64,000 bases of DNA. It comes from Phalacrocorax aristotelis. Lineage: Eukaryota > Chordata > Aves > Suliformes > Phalacrocoracidae. The DNA is taken from positions 83,137,517 through 83,201,516 of the forward strand of contig NC_134279.1 in assembly GCF_949628215.1 (NCBI RefSeq), in the 5' to 3' direction. Below, piece after piece: positions 10,841 through 21,947 of the stretch. Below the pieces are notes generated by a model. It saw only the letters and a program-made list of their open reading frames with translations. It was not told the origin of the DNA and did not search any database. A program made the translations under genes and the position numbers. Position 1 is the first letter of the stretch; every line of letters starts with the position of its first letter.

Positions 10841-12944
10841 TGTTAAAAGAGGTCCATAAAATAGCTTCCCTGGCCGTTCCTTCATGCGCAGTGGAAGGTG
10901 TGGCGGTGCACGTTCCATGCCGGCAAAGCCCGGCAGCCTCACGCGGGAGAGCTGCACTGCCTCAGCCTGGCTGAGTTGAACTGAATTGGGGCAGAGCTGG
11001 AGCAAAGCCGTGGGACGGAGATGGCCGTCGAGCCAAGGACCATGTGCCGTCCCAGCTGCTCATCACTGGCCCTGGTGGGAATGGCAAGCGCTGGCTCGGG
11101 CTCCGGAGCTGGAGAGCAAGGGCTAAGCTGCCCTAGGTGGCCGGTCATCTGACTTCTGCTTAAAAATCTCCCCATGCTGGATTTGCCACGCTCTTTCAGA
11201 GACATGCGTGCGAGGTTTCTCCAAGCCCTTTCCCTGCCCACCCTCTGAGCTCCTGCACGGTTCCCCAAGCCTCTGCTGTCTCCCCTGTTGGTAACACCTC
11301 CCGACGCTTTTTATTATCTTCTCCTAACCCACTTCTAATCATCGCCTCTTTATTCTGGTTCTTACTTGTCCCTTTCTCGTGGGGCTTTATTTCCACTCCC
11401 CGGGAACGGCTATCTGGCCCCTTGACGGTCCAGCCATGCCCTTTCTCTGGCAGTAACTCGTGCTGCTTTGTTCGTGGTTTGCCAGAGGCACGTTCAGCCC
11501 CCCCCAGGGCCACCAGCAAGAGGACTTTGGTGCATTGGGGGGGATCCGATTTAGCCTGTACAACTATACAGCTTCCCCCAGCAGCCGGCAAAGCCGATAG
11601 AAGGGTTTTGGCCCCGCTGTGCTGTATGAAAAGACCCTGTGAAATCATATTTAAGGTTGTCTCTTGAAGGTGCCCTTTGGGAAAAACTCCTGCCGGTGAT
11701 GTTCAGCTCGGGTTTGTAGTTAACACAATGGACCCGCCGTACAAAGCCGCGCGGGACCGCAGGCTGGAAAAGCCCTCTTAGGTCCCGGCTAATCCGTCCC
11801 CCCCGCCAGCCTGGGAGATTGTTCCCGACAGCTTGTTTTCTTTGCCCTGACCTACATAGTCAAAAAGAATCTTGTTGCACATTTTTGTTTTGAACCTTGA
11901 GGTCTCGGAGGAGCCAAATCCCCTTTATGGGGGCGCGGGATGTGTTGTTAAACAGTGCTGGAGTCTCCAAGAAAACCATGGAGACGCGGAGACAATGAGC
12001 CCTCTATGGTCCTCGCTTGGCCGCGGGATGGTCCTCCTTCTCCGGGCTTCGGCAGTGGGCGCCGGGGCGCGCAGACGCGGGCGATGAAGACGTCCACGCG
12101 CTTGGCAGCCTGTCCTGCAATAGAGCGGTCACAACAGCTCCCCAAGGCAGAAGGTTGGGGGGGGGGGAAAATGCAGCCGCTCTTAATTAACCTGTTTTAG
12201 ATGATGGAGATGAAGGTTTCACCTCATACATCCTCAGCTGTGCTCTCGTGGGAGGGTGGCGGGGCAAGTCCTCTTCGGGGTGAGGAGGTCCTCGTGTAGG
12301 AAAGGCGTGGGAGCTCCTGTTTAGGTTTTAAGGAAAATAAGGGTGTGAAAGGCGGGGTGGAAGAGGGCGTTTAGGAAACCTGGGCTGCAGTTTGCTCCCT
12401 CTTCACCCGAACCAGCAGGGAGCAGTGGGACACTGAGGGGGTCCTTTGCAGAGATGAAGGGCTTTGGGTACGAATTCTGGGGCTCTGGAGCAGGGACTGT
12501 CACGGACAGCTGAATTAATCTGCTTTTTCCTTCGTTCGCCGCTGGGGACTGGTGGTTTCTCTTACAAATGTCTGGAAACCACCTGGGAATCCCAGTCTCC
12601 TCTGGTAGCTGCGTTCACCCAAGCTAAACCCTGGATGAGTTTATCTTAAGCTCGTGGATGGGTCCTGCACCTCCCCGGGGAGCTGTCGTCATTAGAGACG
12701 CTTACAAAGCACCTGGAAGATGTTGAGATGGAGCAAGCGTGATAAGAAATCCTCGTGGCGTGGTTCGAGCAGTGCTGGGGGTTATTTGGGGACAGAAGAA
12801 ATTTGTGGTGACTTTGACCCCAAAAATGCCCTCCTGCCATAGCTAAGGGCATCAGGGTGCTCTTTGCCACCCACCTACTTGGGGTGTCTCAGTCTTCATA
12901 TCCCCCGTACCGCTGGCTCACCCCAAAAATAGACATAGGAGTGC

Positions 12945-13075
12945 ACTATGGCTAAATTAACATAGCCATACATAAACTGACATTAAATATTGGTAAATTA
13001 ATTAATAAATATGAATAATTTAATAACAAAACATTAGCGGAATAACATTAAATAAATTAATAAAGACTGCAAACC
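12945..13075. repeat. AT-rich block before EXOC6B penultimate exon
   Basis: About 130 bases of almost pure A/T with many overlapping TAAT, ATTA and AATAAAT words, ending ~125 bases upstream of the exon. It could be low-complexity sequence, a degraded repeat, or an AT-rich conserved element; the sequence alone does not decide. Confidence 0.5.
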
Positions 13076-13199
13076 ATTTTTGGTGGTTAACGCCACCTGC
13101 CCAGGACCCTTGCCCAACTTTCAGATAAACCTCCTGCTCTCTCGCCAGCTTTTTAAAATCCTGTATCTCTTTGTTTTTTCTTTCCGGCGGCTGCTTCAG

Positions 13200-13312
13200 C
13201 TCTTAGATCTGTTCATCCAGTGGGACTGGTCGACGTATTTGGCTGACTACGGGCAACCCACGTGCAAGTACCTTCGCGTGAACCCGACGACAGCCCTCAT
13301 CCTGCTAGAAAA
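13200..13312 (+). CDS. EXOC6B: EXOC6B penultimate coding exon (Sec15 C-terminal domain)
   Basis: A 113-base internal exon encoding 37 full codons plus two bases, beginning LLDLFIQWDWSTYLADYG and ending in ALILLE plus AA of a split Lys codon. This is the highly conserved C-terminal segment of Sec15/EXOC6-family exocyst subunits, which help tether secretory vesicles to the plasma membrane and bind Rab GTPases. The acceptor is a pyrimidine-rich tract ending in CAG at 13197-13199, and the donor is GTGAGT from 13313. The exon is entered in phase 0 and left in phase 2; the next exon supplies the missing G. The paralogue EXOC6 has a very similar segment, but adjacency to CYP26B1 and the C-terminus of the next exon favour EXOC6B. 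The acceptor-side boundary matches where the family sequence continues from the preceding, unseen exon. Confidence 0.93.
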
Positions 13313-13692
13313 GTGAGTGCGGATCCGGACACCCGGGATGGTTTTTCACCCCCCCCATCTTGCTTTGGGCAAGCGCGTGTTTTAGCAGCTCGTTCCATCG
13401 CACGCGGTGCCCGGATGGAGCAGCCTGGGGAGCAGGAGGCTGCTTGTGATCCAGTGAGCAAAGGTTTTACCCCCGGGTGGGCAGCGGGAGCTCAAATAGG
13501 AAAAACCCTGTTTTATCCCACTAACCTGAATCCCAGGTTTTGTATCAAAATGCATTGACTTGGCTGAGGGCCTGCCTTTTTGCTTCACTCTTAAGCAGAG
13601 TTTTCCTTGTCATACAACAGAATTCCACTGTAAAGGTGTATCGCAAGCCCCCAGAATCATTTAAAATTTGCTAGCCGGCAGGCATGTGTAAC

Positions 13693-13829
13693 TGCCCCAA
13701 GCCTGGCAGCGTTTAAGAGGCATTTGGACAATGCCCTTAATAACATGCTTTAACTTGTGGTCAGCCCCGAAGTGGTCAGGCACTTGGACTAGATGGTCCT
13801 TGTAGGTCCCTTCCAACTGAAACAGGCTA
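13693..13829 (+). mobile_element. CR1 3' end, sense
   Basis: Old CR1 3' fragment: 'aagcctggcagcgtttaaga', '...catttggacaatgc', then 'ggactagatggtccttgtag' and 'gtcccttccaactgaaacag'. Its tail passes directly into the pentanucleotide repeat at 13830. Confidence 0.8.
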
Positions 13830-13958
13830 TTCTCTTCTCTTCTCTTCTCTTCTCTTCTCTTCTCTTCTCTTCTCTTCTCTTCTCTTCTCTTCTATTCTCT
13901 TCTCTTCTCTTCTCTTCTCTTCTATTCTATTCTATTCTATTCTATTCTATTCTATTCT
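13830..13958 (+). repeat. (TTCTC)n/(TTCTA)n microsatellite from a CR1 tail
   Basis: About 25 pentanucleotide units: 12 TTCTC, one TTCTA, 5 TTCTC, then 7 TTCTA. TTCTA resembles the CR1 terminal word, so the array most simply grew from the CR1 tail, with an A-to-C change spread through the 5' part. Confidence 0.95.
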
Positions 13959-15774
13959 CCCTTCTGTTGGATCCAGGGGGAGGATCAAGTGCTAAAAGCC
14001 TGGCTATGGGGCAGGGCCAGTGTCTTTAGGTGGCTGTGTGCTCCGGGGCTTGCCCTGAGCAAGGACGTGCTCTTTGATAAGGCTGAGTCTGAGCCTCCTT
14101 TGCCCAGCTTCAGCCCAAGCCCTGGAGCCGTGCGGAGGAGCAGCGCTGGGACGCATCAGGCGAGCGGCCGGTGGCCTCTGCGGGGCTTTGGGATCCCTCC
14201 TGGAGCACAGCGAGGAGGCTTGTGCCAGTCCTACAAGCCAGCAGCAAGGAGGGAAAGCCCACGGCTTTGCTGCAGACCCAAAGAGTGGGATTTGCTTCGC
14301 TTGTAACCCCTTTAGTATGTGGGAGAGAAGTGCTCCAGTCACCCAACCTGCCCGTGGCTGGAGGTGGCCCAGATGACCCTTTCTCTGGTAGACCTCCAGG
14401 CTCTCATTGGGAGGATCAGCCCTACTCCTGCCCCTTCGCAACCACCAGACCTCACAGCAGGCCTTCCAGCTGGTCTGACAGAGAAATAACCTGCCAAAAA
14501 TCATAATTAATAATTTTCCAAGCAGCTCATGCCATGGGCACTCCACTGCTCAGTCTTGCATGGAGGAGCAGACAGGATAAGCGAGTTTGTGGTCAGATTT
14601 GGTTGGGTTTACCATGAAATCAGACCCTTAGGAGGAGTCTGAGTTGTTTTTTGGAGTTCTTCTCTTTCTCCGTTGCTTACAGAGGAGAAGGTGACTAGCT
14701 TAGAGTTGGGGCTACACTTTTTGAAGACCGACTTTGGTGTGCTTCTGAGCTTGGGAGTTGCATCTGTATTATCTGTGGTCTGTGTAACTGCACCGCCTCC
14801 TCTCCGCAGAGAATAGCTAATTTCACAGAAACTTATGACATCCAGATATTATCAGTACAGAACAGAGGGATTAAACTTAGGTAGTTGCTGTGTGTAAAGC
14901 ACTCCTATACATGATAGCATTGTTTTTATATACGTATTTATATGTGCTGTGTAATATGTTGTGTTATTCGCAACATATTCGCAACCCGACATCCCTGATG
15001 GAAAAGCCTGAGGTATATTCAGAGCTATCAATAAAGTGGTAAAAACCTGAGAGCTTGGACGTGAAGCAGCTGGAGGAGCCAGGGGACTGGGAGCAGGCAG
15101 CGAGCTGGGATCTGTGGGAGTTGCTGGGAAGGCAGTGGGGCAGCAGGAGGGCAGCTCCACGCTCCTGGCCATTTTCCCCAGGTAGTACTTGAGCGCACAG
15201 CATCCGTGCTCGGTGGTTGTATTAAAAAAAAGCACAAACCCTGGCTCAGCTTGCCAGCTTTCTCCCCAAAAAGCGTCTCAAGAAGGGCAATCTTCACGTA
15301 CCCGATTTGCTTTCCGGAGGCCGCCCCGGTGGAGCCACCGGCTTGGCACTTGCATCTCCCGCATCCTCGTGGCCTGGCCTCGCCCGCAGGGCATCGCCTG
15401 CACAGCGTCGCTGCCATGGCATCGCCTGCATGCTCTGGCGGGCTCTGCCCTGTCCCCGCTCGGGCTTCAAGCCCTTCGGGGAGTCTCCGTGCATCATCCA
15501 CCAGCTCCAGCTCCCCCGAGACTCTGCGCTGACCTGGCCGTGGCTTCAGGCACGTCCGCTCCCCTCCGCGCACTGAGCCCACCTCCCCAGCCCTCTCCAT
15601 AGGCAGCCGAGCTTTGCCGACAAGGCGACGTGAAATTCTGATCCACTGGTTCGTTTTGTAACTTGTTTTCATCATTATCTCTTTTCCTAATCACACATCT
15701 CTCGTAGGATATCACGAGTGTAAGTATGCTGCTTGCTTGGGCTTTTACCCTCACCTTGCAGTGACTTTATTGTT

Positions 15775-15940
15775 TGATTTAAATAGAGCACTAAATGATC
15801 TAAATGCAAGCTGTCTTTGAAACGGTTCCCTCCGGTAACTTTATCATCTCAAATGCACTAATTAGAGCTAAAAGAGGAGCTTTTACTCTGTTGCTTTTTT
15901 TTTCTAATAGATTAATTTAAACAAAGCTTGGCTCTGTTGA
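15775..15940. promoter_or_regulatory. Possible conserved non-coding block in the last EXOC6B intron
   Basis: An AT-rich, non-repetitive stretch with ATTTAAAT, CACTAATTAG and GATTAATTTAAAC words, unlike the GC-rich flanks. The call rests on texture only. Confidence 0.2.
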
Positions 15941-18347
15941 AGGTGGTGTTTGTTGACAGGGGTGGGGACAGAGCTGAGCTCTCTCTTTCCCTTCCTCTTC
16001 CTCTTGCACTAACGCGCAGGGACCACATTACAAAACCGGGCTTGGTTGTCCCAGGGCTCTGCAGGCACATGCTTAAAGAAATAAAAGGATTGATCCTCTA
16101 AAGAGCTGCTCGAAAGCATCGCTTCCCTCTTTCAGAGCTGATATTCGTGGTGTCTGGATGCACCCCTTGACCAGGGACTGGCTCTTTCCTACAGCCAGAT
16201 GCTGGAAGAGAAACAGGCCAGCATTTCTGAACGCCGTGAACACCGACCACGTTACGGCGGCTCAGTGTTCGTCCGCAGGGCTGCGCCGGCAGGGCTGGAG
16301 CCGGCGGGGTCTCCTCGAGCAGACCTGCAAGCTCAGCCTCTCCCGCGGGTGCAGCCGCTGCCGACGCTGCCCGGTCCCTGGCACAGCGCACCCGAATTCC
16401 GCAGGGCTGTGTGTCCTGGAGGCGACTTCATTCATCGATAATACTTCATAGCTTAGTGCCTCTGCCTTCACACGCTGTCTGAAGATATGGGCAGCTCCTG
16501 TCCCTCCCAGACACTCGTCCCCACTCTGTCAGATCCACCTGTGTGGGTTTGCTGTGGGATCGGTGCTCCGACTGTAAAGCTTTTTCATCCCAATCCAGCG
16601 GCTTTATCCACACGACTCCTTTCTAACCATTCAAACACAAGACTTTCTTGCATGCAACATGTGTTACTTCTAAAGCATTTCATGGACCTGAACAGGTCCC
16701 ACGGGATCGGAGATGGCTCTGAGGATGCCCAGGATGAGAGGAGGGCTCTTAGGGCAGAGGATGCTCTGCTGCGAACTCCCCATGCGTTACATGGGGGTAG
16801 CTGCAGCAGGCAGTGATGGAGAGCGATGGCTACAGCTCTGGGCGGAGGTTTCTGAACGTATAGGTTTGCTTTCAGCACCTCTGATGTCCCCGCATAGCCT
16901 GTGAAACAGAAACACAGCGCTCAGCCCTCCTGGTAAAGTGATTTGAAGCCCGCTGGAGCCGTACAGCACTGCCAGAGGAACGGGCGTCCCATGGGAGGAT
17001 GGTTGTTGCCAAAAGTCATGGTACTGTGACACCTCTAACCCGTGCAACTCAAAAAGCCCGCTTCCCATCGGTGCGATCGCTCCCTGGTTCTTGCAGCGGA
17101 GCAGCTGGCAACCTGCTTTGGTTAAAAAAAAATAGAGAAAGAAAAAAAAATAATACTTATTTTGCTGAATCCTAGTGCTCCAAGCTATCTTGTTACTGTT
17201 GGGAAAGCAGCTCGATTGTAATCCTGTGTCTTTGGGCACTTACAACTTCAGCAAATTAGCCTTTGGGATAAAGCTGTTATCCTTGTTTTCAGTTCCAAGC
17301 TGGATGTTTTTGGGAACATTTCAGATTCCCCTTGGCTCTATTTAGGAAGATTGAAGCACTAAAAACCTTAGATTTTATTTTTAAATCGGTTAAATAAGTT
17401 TCAAGAGGTTTGATTTGTGCTTGGTTAACTCAAAAACCCTGGTCTGATGAAGCGCCAGCTTCCCAGGGACTATCCGCGCTGTGTCCCAGTCACTTTAATG
17501 CTTCATTTAGGTCCCCAAAGCCGAAAACACAAGCTTATGTGACTCGTCCAAAGCCAACTGCCTCTGCCAGATCTGATTCATGGAGAAAATAATTTACAAA
17601 TTGTGGTATTATAAAAGAGCGGTGCCGGCTGAGAAGCAGCGGGTTGGATGTTGAGGCTGATACCTTCAGGAGCTATTGAAGGGTTGACCCTTGTGGGGTG
17701 GTTTCCCTTGCCGGCGCATGCCCTGCCTGCGTAAAGCTAACGCTTGGAGCGTGCAACGAGAGCTGCCCCCCCCTCCAAAATACGCGTCCGTGAATGCAAA
17801 CGTGCATGAACCCCCCAGCTTTGCATGGCGGAGGGAGATGGAGCCGCACCAGCTTCACCTTCAGGTCCCATCGCACCACCCGCTCTTCTTGTCTCTGCCT
17901 TTTGGGGACCTCATGGAGACCTACTTTGGGTATTAAATGTAATTTTTAAAAAAAATGCAACTCCCAAGAAGGTTTTAAACTGAGGAAGCCGGTGCTGGAT
18001 TCCTTCCTTTAATATAAAATATACCATATAATATTGTGTAATATTTTAAGTTCACAGCTCTGAACCTTTCAGGCTGCCACAAAAGCTGCATCTCCTGGCC
18101 GCATGCAATGCACCCATTGAAATAAGAAGCCTTAATGCTGTGGATTTGATGCTAATTTTTTTTTAATTTCCTCCTAATATTACAGCATTGTCATTTACCA
18201 CTTCCGAAGGTGACATTGGGACGTAGCAAAAGCTGTTTGGAAGGGGAGAACGAGAGGCTTAAGGGTTTCATTGCACTTCCTTCACGGGGCTTAGTTGCAA
18301 AATCGCGCAGCGATACCTGTGCCATAACCTCTTTCTGCTCTGCGCAG

Positions 18348-18474
18348 GATGAGAGATACAAGCAGAAAAAACAACGTTTTCGCCCAGTTTCGGAAAAACG
18401 AGAGGGACAAGCAGAAGCTGATAGACACCGTGGCCAAGCAGCTCCGCGGCCTGATCAACAGCCATCACTCGTGA
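18348..18474 (+). CDS. EXOC6B: EXOC6B last coding exon and stop codon
   Basis: The first base (G, 18348) completes the Lys codon split by the intron. Forty-one further codons follow, from MRDTSRKNNVFAQF to the C-terminus LRGLINSHHS, and a TGA at 18472-18474. The acceptor is CTGCGCAG ending at 18347. The basic, amphipathic tail (KNERDKQKLIDTVAKQL) is the conserved C-terminus of EXOC6B. The paralogue EXOC6 is understood to end differently (a ...Met-Ser-Gln-His-Met type tail), so the ending here identifies the B form. The protein is a subunit of the octameric exocyst complex at sites of exocytosis. The rest of the roughly 800-residue protein is encoded left of the window. No frameshift or damage is visible. 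Confidence 0.95.
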
Positions 18475-18760
18475 GGGTCTCGGGGACCTCCCGCCCACGC
18501 CGGTCCCTGCGCCGCAGCCTTCCACATGCCTGGACTTGGGATTCTTGTTCAAAGAGAATATATGTATTTTTTTATTCACCTGTATAGTATTCATGAAACC
18601 CTGGTGACAAAATGTTCCTTGTTAAACAATCCTGGGGAAGATAGGCGGCGCTGCTCGTGACGGTGGCGTCAGGAGTCTCCTGTTATAAACTCCTATTTTC
18701 AGGGGTTTATAAAGCGACAGTAAATCCTCGAGCCTGAGAGGGAAGTTCACACCCAGACTA

Positions 18761-18780
18761 TTTTTTTTTTTTTTTTTTTT
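18761..18780 (+). repeat. Poly(T) run, 20 bases
   Basis: Uninterrupted T run within the probable EXOC6B 3' UTR. Confidence 0.9.
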
Positions 18781-21700
18781 ATAAGCCAAATTGAAAGAAT
18801 CGGTCTGACTTCCTTTTGTTAACTTATTCAGTTGCAGAAGACGTGAAAACAAAACATATAGGGAGGAGTCGTGGTTTCAGGTTCTTCTCACAGGATCCGG
18901 TAAAAAAGAGCACACGGTTAGAAAGAAGGTCACCCGTTAGTGTGTCTTGCCAGTTTGCTTATTGGATTTAGGTAGGAAAAGAGGCACATTTCCCAATTTT
19001 TCTCCTCTTTTCCCTCTAAGGGCTGATTCCCACCTTAGGCTGCAGATCGCTGGAGCTGCAACCCTTTCCCACACGGCTGTAATCAGCATCGCCACCCCCT
19101 GAGCTCCACCCCTAGGACCTGCTGGTGTTTTTTGGGGTTGCACTGAATGTAGAAGGGCTTCAAGGGCTGCCTCACTAATTAAATTTGGAAAGGGAGAGCC
19201 AGCAGGTAATCTGGCAGGGCGTCCTGCAGCGCCGGTCTGGCGCTGGGATGCTGCTGCTGGCATCCAGGACGGTTGGGTAACGGGAGGGGAGAGGTGCTCA
19301 GCAGGGGCGGTGCAAAGGCAGGCTGGGCTCTCCTGGTGTCCAGGACACTCCATTCAGGGATTTCTCCTGTCTTTGCACCCCTTTTCCACGCTGATGTCCT
19401 ATCTTCCTGCTCCTCCTGGCACAGCGCAACGGGGGGAAGTCCCTCTGGCTCCCGCGTGTGCTCTGCCTTGCGCCGCACGCGGAGCAGCCCCGCAAACTCG
19501 CCGCTGGCTGGGACGATGAGAAGGAACCTCCTGGAAGTTCCCGAAAGCGGAGGCGGCAGGAGGTGCCCCCTGTGGAGCAGCATCGCTCCGCAACCCCCGG
19601 CTCAGAAGTGCCTGTGGACAAAATGCCCCTCTCTGTTGTGGAGGTGCCCGGACATCCTCTGCTCAAATCAAGACAGCCTTTGAGGAGGACGGTAACGCTA
19701 CCAACAGGACTTTAATCCCAGGGTTCAGGTTACAGAGAGAGGGGATTTTCGCCCTTATCTTCTCGTTACCCTTTTGACTCTAATTACTGCAGGTGAAAGC
19801 TTATCCAGCCGGTTCCCCCACCTCCCAGACCCCGATTTTAAAGGGAATGAAAATCTTCCTGGGGTATGTTACGGCCCTGGCAGTGCTGCCTCAGCGGGGG
19901 CACGAGCCGTGCCCGTTCCCCACCCTCGTTTGAAGGTGTGGGGAGGGGCTCAGCTCTCCAACAGCTTCTGGAAGCAGAGGAGTCTTTTGCCGCCGTGCAG
20001 AGCGAGGTTCCTTCTCCTCCCCGTCCCTCGGCGCAGACTCCCGAAGCTACAGAGGGGCAGGACGTGTTCGAACATCACCTGGTGGCGTTTGCAGAAGGGC
20101 AGCAGCACTTTCTTGGTGCGTTCGGTCCCTTTGCTCTCTGACCACGGGCACTTTTTGCTGTGTGTTTCTTGCCCGGGGAGCTTTTCTGACACTCCAGGTC
20201 TGGTTGCGTGAAAGCGATGGTGCTTTATCTTCCCTCCTTGTTCCTCAGCAATACTTTTGGGTTTTTTTCATTTTCTTTTTGATAAGGGTACGTGTTAATT
20301 AACCCTGAAAGGAAATAGGCACATTGTCAGCAATGACCTTCTGGGGCTGTCGTCCTGTCCGAGCCGTCTCCAGCCACGAGGACCCGTGGATTATTTGCAT
20401 TAACAGGAGGGAAGAGCCAAACCAGGCTTTACGGTTCCTTGCTTTTGGTGGGGGCATCAGAGGTTACTTTCTTCTTAACATCTCTTTGAAGTACATGTAA
20501 GAAGGATGGAGGGAAAAAGCAGCTGAATGAAGGTTGGTGTTAGTGTGGCCAGAAAAGGATCATCTTCATAGATGCTTTCAGGGGGACAAGTGACAGAGAG
20601 CTCAGGCCATTCCCTGCTGGCGACCTCTTTCCTGCTCTCTGAAACACTGGACCTGAGCCTGAACCAGCCTGGGGGCTTCACCACAGCCCCTGTGAGCCCC
20701 AGGGGGTCCCCAGCTCGATCTTGGCATCCCAAATCCCGCACAACCAAGAAGAATTGCCCAGCTTGCCAGACTCCAATGGGAAACTCTTCCTTGCCAAATA
20801 CCCGGGGAAGGGAAGCACAGTGGTCCTTATGGTCCCGACAGCGATGGGAGAGCCCCCAGCCCTCCGGACACGACCTGTCCCCTGAGCTGCAGGACCACGG
20901 GACGCTTTTGCTCCTCCTCCGCATCCCTCAGCGGTGCCACTGTGGAACAGATGCGGGGACGAGAACGCGAAGGGGGTGCAAAAGCAGGTGGGATCGGCCG
21001 GTTGAAGCACCAGACCGGAGCTCCTACCCAGAGGATGGAGAGCGAAACAAAACCCCAGCTATGCGATGGCGACAGTAACAGGGGAAGCTTCAGTCCACGG
21101 GGCGCATCAGTTAAGGGCCATTAAATATTAACAAGCACTTTAAAATCCTTCAGAACCAAGCTGCTACAGATGCTGGCAACGGCATCACTGAGCATCAGCG
21201 AGCATGACAAATAAGGCGCTCTGGCATTTCCAGTTTTTATTAGTGGGAGGATAGACTGTCAAACACAATTTTTAATCGCTTTTGTCAGCCGCTGGCTTTG
21301 CTGCCGGGCGAGGCGGTGCTTTGCAGCTGGGATGGTTTTCCTCTCCTCCGTGCTAGGTGTGGGATGAAGGGAGGAAGAGTAGCACCGCCCGGCAGCGTCA
21401 CCTCCGGTCCCCGAGACACAGGGAAGGGGCTTTGTGCTGCTGCCGTGCAAGCAGAAAAAAGCATCCAGCTCCCGCCACCTCCTTGAAACTCCATTTTTTG
21501 CCCCCCGAGGGGTGACCCCTCCATTGCATTGCGCAAGGGGCGCCTGCATAAAAACCCCAAAGCAGCTAGATTTTGGGGCAGGACCTTGTTTCAGATGCTC
21601 CAGCCTTCCCCATCCCACATCTGAGCTCTCCCACCCGTCTCCATGGAGCTTTGGTTAAAACAGGAGCGGCCCGGCATTGCTGTGCCTGCCCGGGATGGAT

Positions 21701-21941
21701 TTCCTTGCTCCTTTAAGCTCTGCTCGGAGAGGCCGGGATTGGGATCCTGGAAACTGGCTTCTGGCGCTCAGGCCTCGCTGCTGGGAAAGTCAAACTCGGC
21801 CAAGGGAGGGATCCAGCGAGTTTCTGATTTCGGGAGGTCAAGCACCTAACCGCAAGTCACAGAATGGGATGAAAAATGGCATTTTGGTGCTCTGGTCCTA
21901 ATTAACTTTTTGTTCCAAGAGATGCAGTTCCATCCCTTCAA

Positions 21942-21947
21942 AATAAA
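21942..21947 (+). terminator. Candidate polyadenylation signal for EXOC6B
   Basis: An AATAAA hexamer about 3.5 kb after the stop, in AT-rich sequence. It is one of few canonical hexamers on the + strand downstream of the gene. There is no transcript evidence, and an earlier non-canonical site is equally possible. Confidence 0.25.

Larger units (their letters stand above)
1..13199 (+). other. EXOC6B: EXOC6B intron (partial, left edge open)
   Basis: This is non-coding sequence upstream of the penultimate EXOC6B exon. No open frame here resembles the preceding part of Sec15/EXOC6B, so the previous exon lies left of the window and this is an intron of at least 13.2 kb. It holds a CpG-rich patch with two DR5-type sites near 1.4-2.1 kb, five CR1 copies (5.0, 6.4, 7.2, 9.9 and 10.4 kb), homopolymer runs and an AT-rich block just before the exon. 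In the remaining stretches I see nothing recognisable. Confidence 0.85.
13313..18347 (+). other. EXOC6B: EXOC6B last intron
   Basis: A 5.0-kb intron between the last two coding exons, with a GTGAGT donor and a TGCGCAG acceptor. It contains a CR1 tail with a pentanucleotide microsatellite (13.7-14.0 kb), GC-rich patches near 15.3-15.6 and 16.2-16.4 kb, and an AT-rich, possibly conserved stretch at 15775-15940. No further exon-like coding sequence is seen. Confidence 0.9.

Noticed and set aside
10457..11005. 182-codon minus-strand frame that looks protein-like (GDRTRGDGLKLKEGRF...)
   Set aside because: This is the sense translation of the CR1 3' non-coding region, a familiar artefact repeated at each CR1 copy.
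1..13199. Earlier EXOC6B exons
   Set aside because: Looked for the Sec15 segment that should precede LLDLF (an IDLRQ-type ending before a donor); not found, so the intron extends past the left edge.
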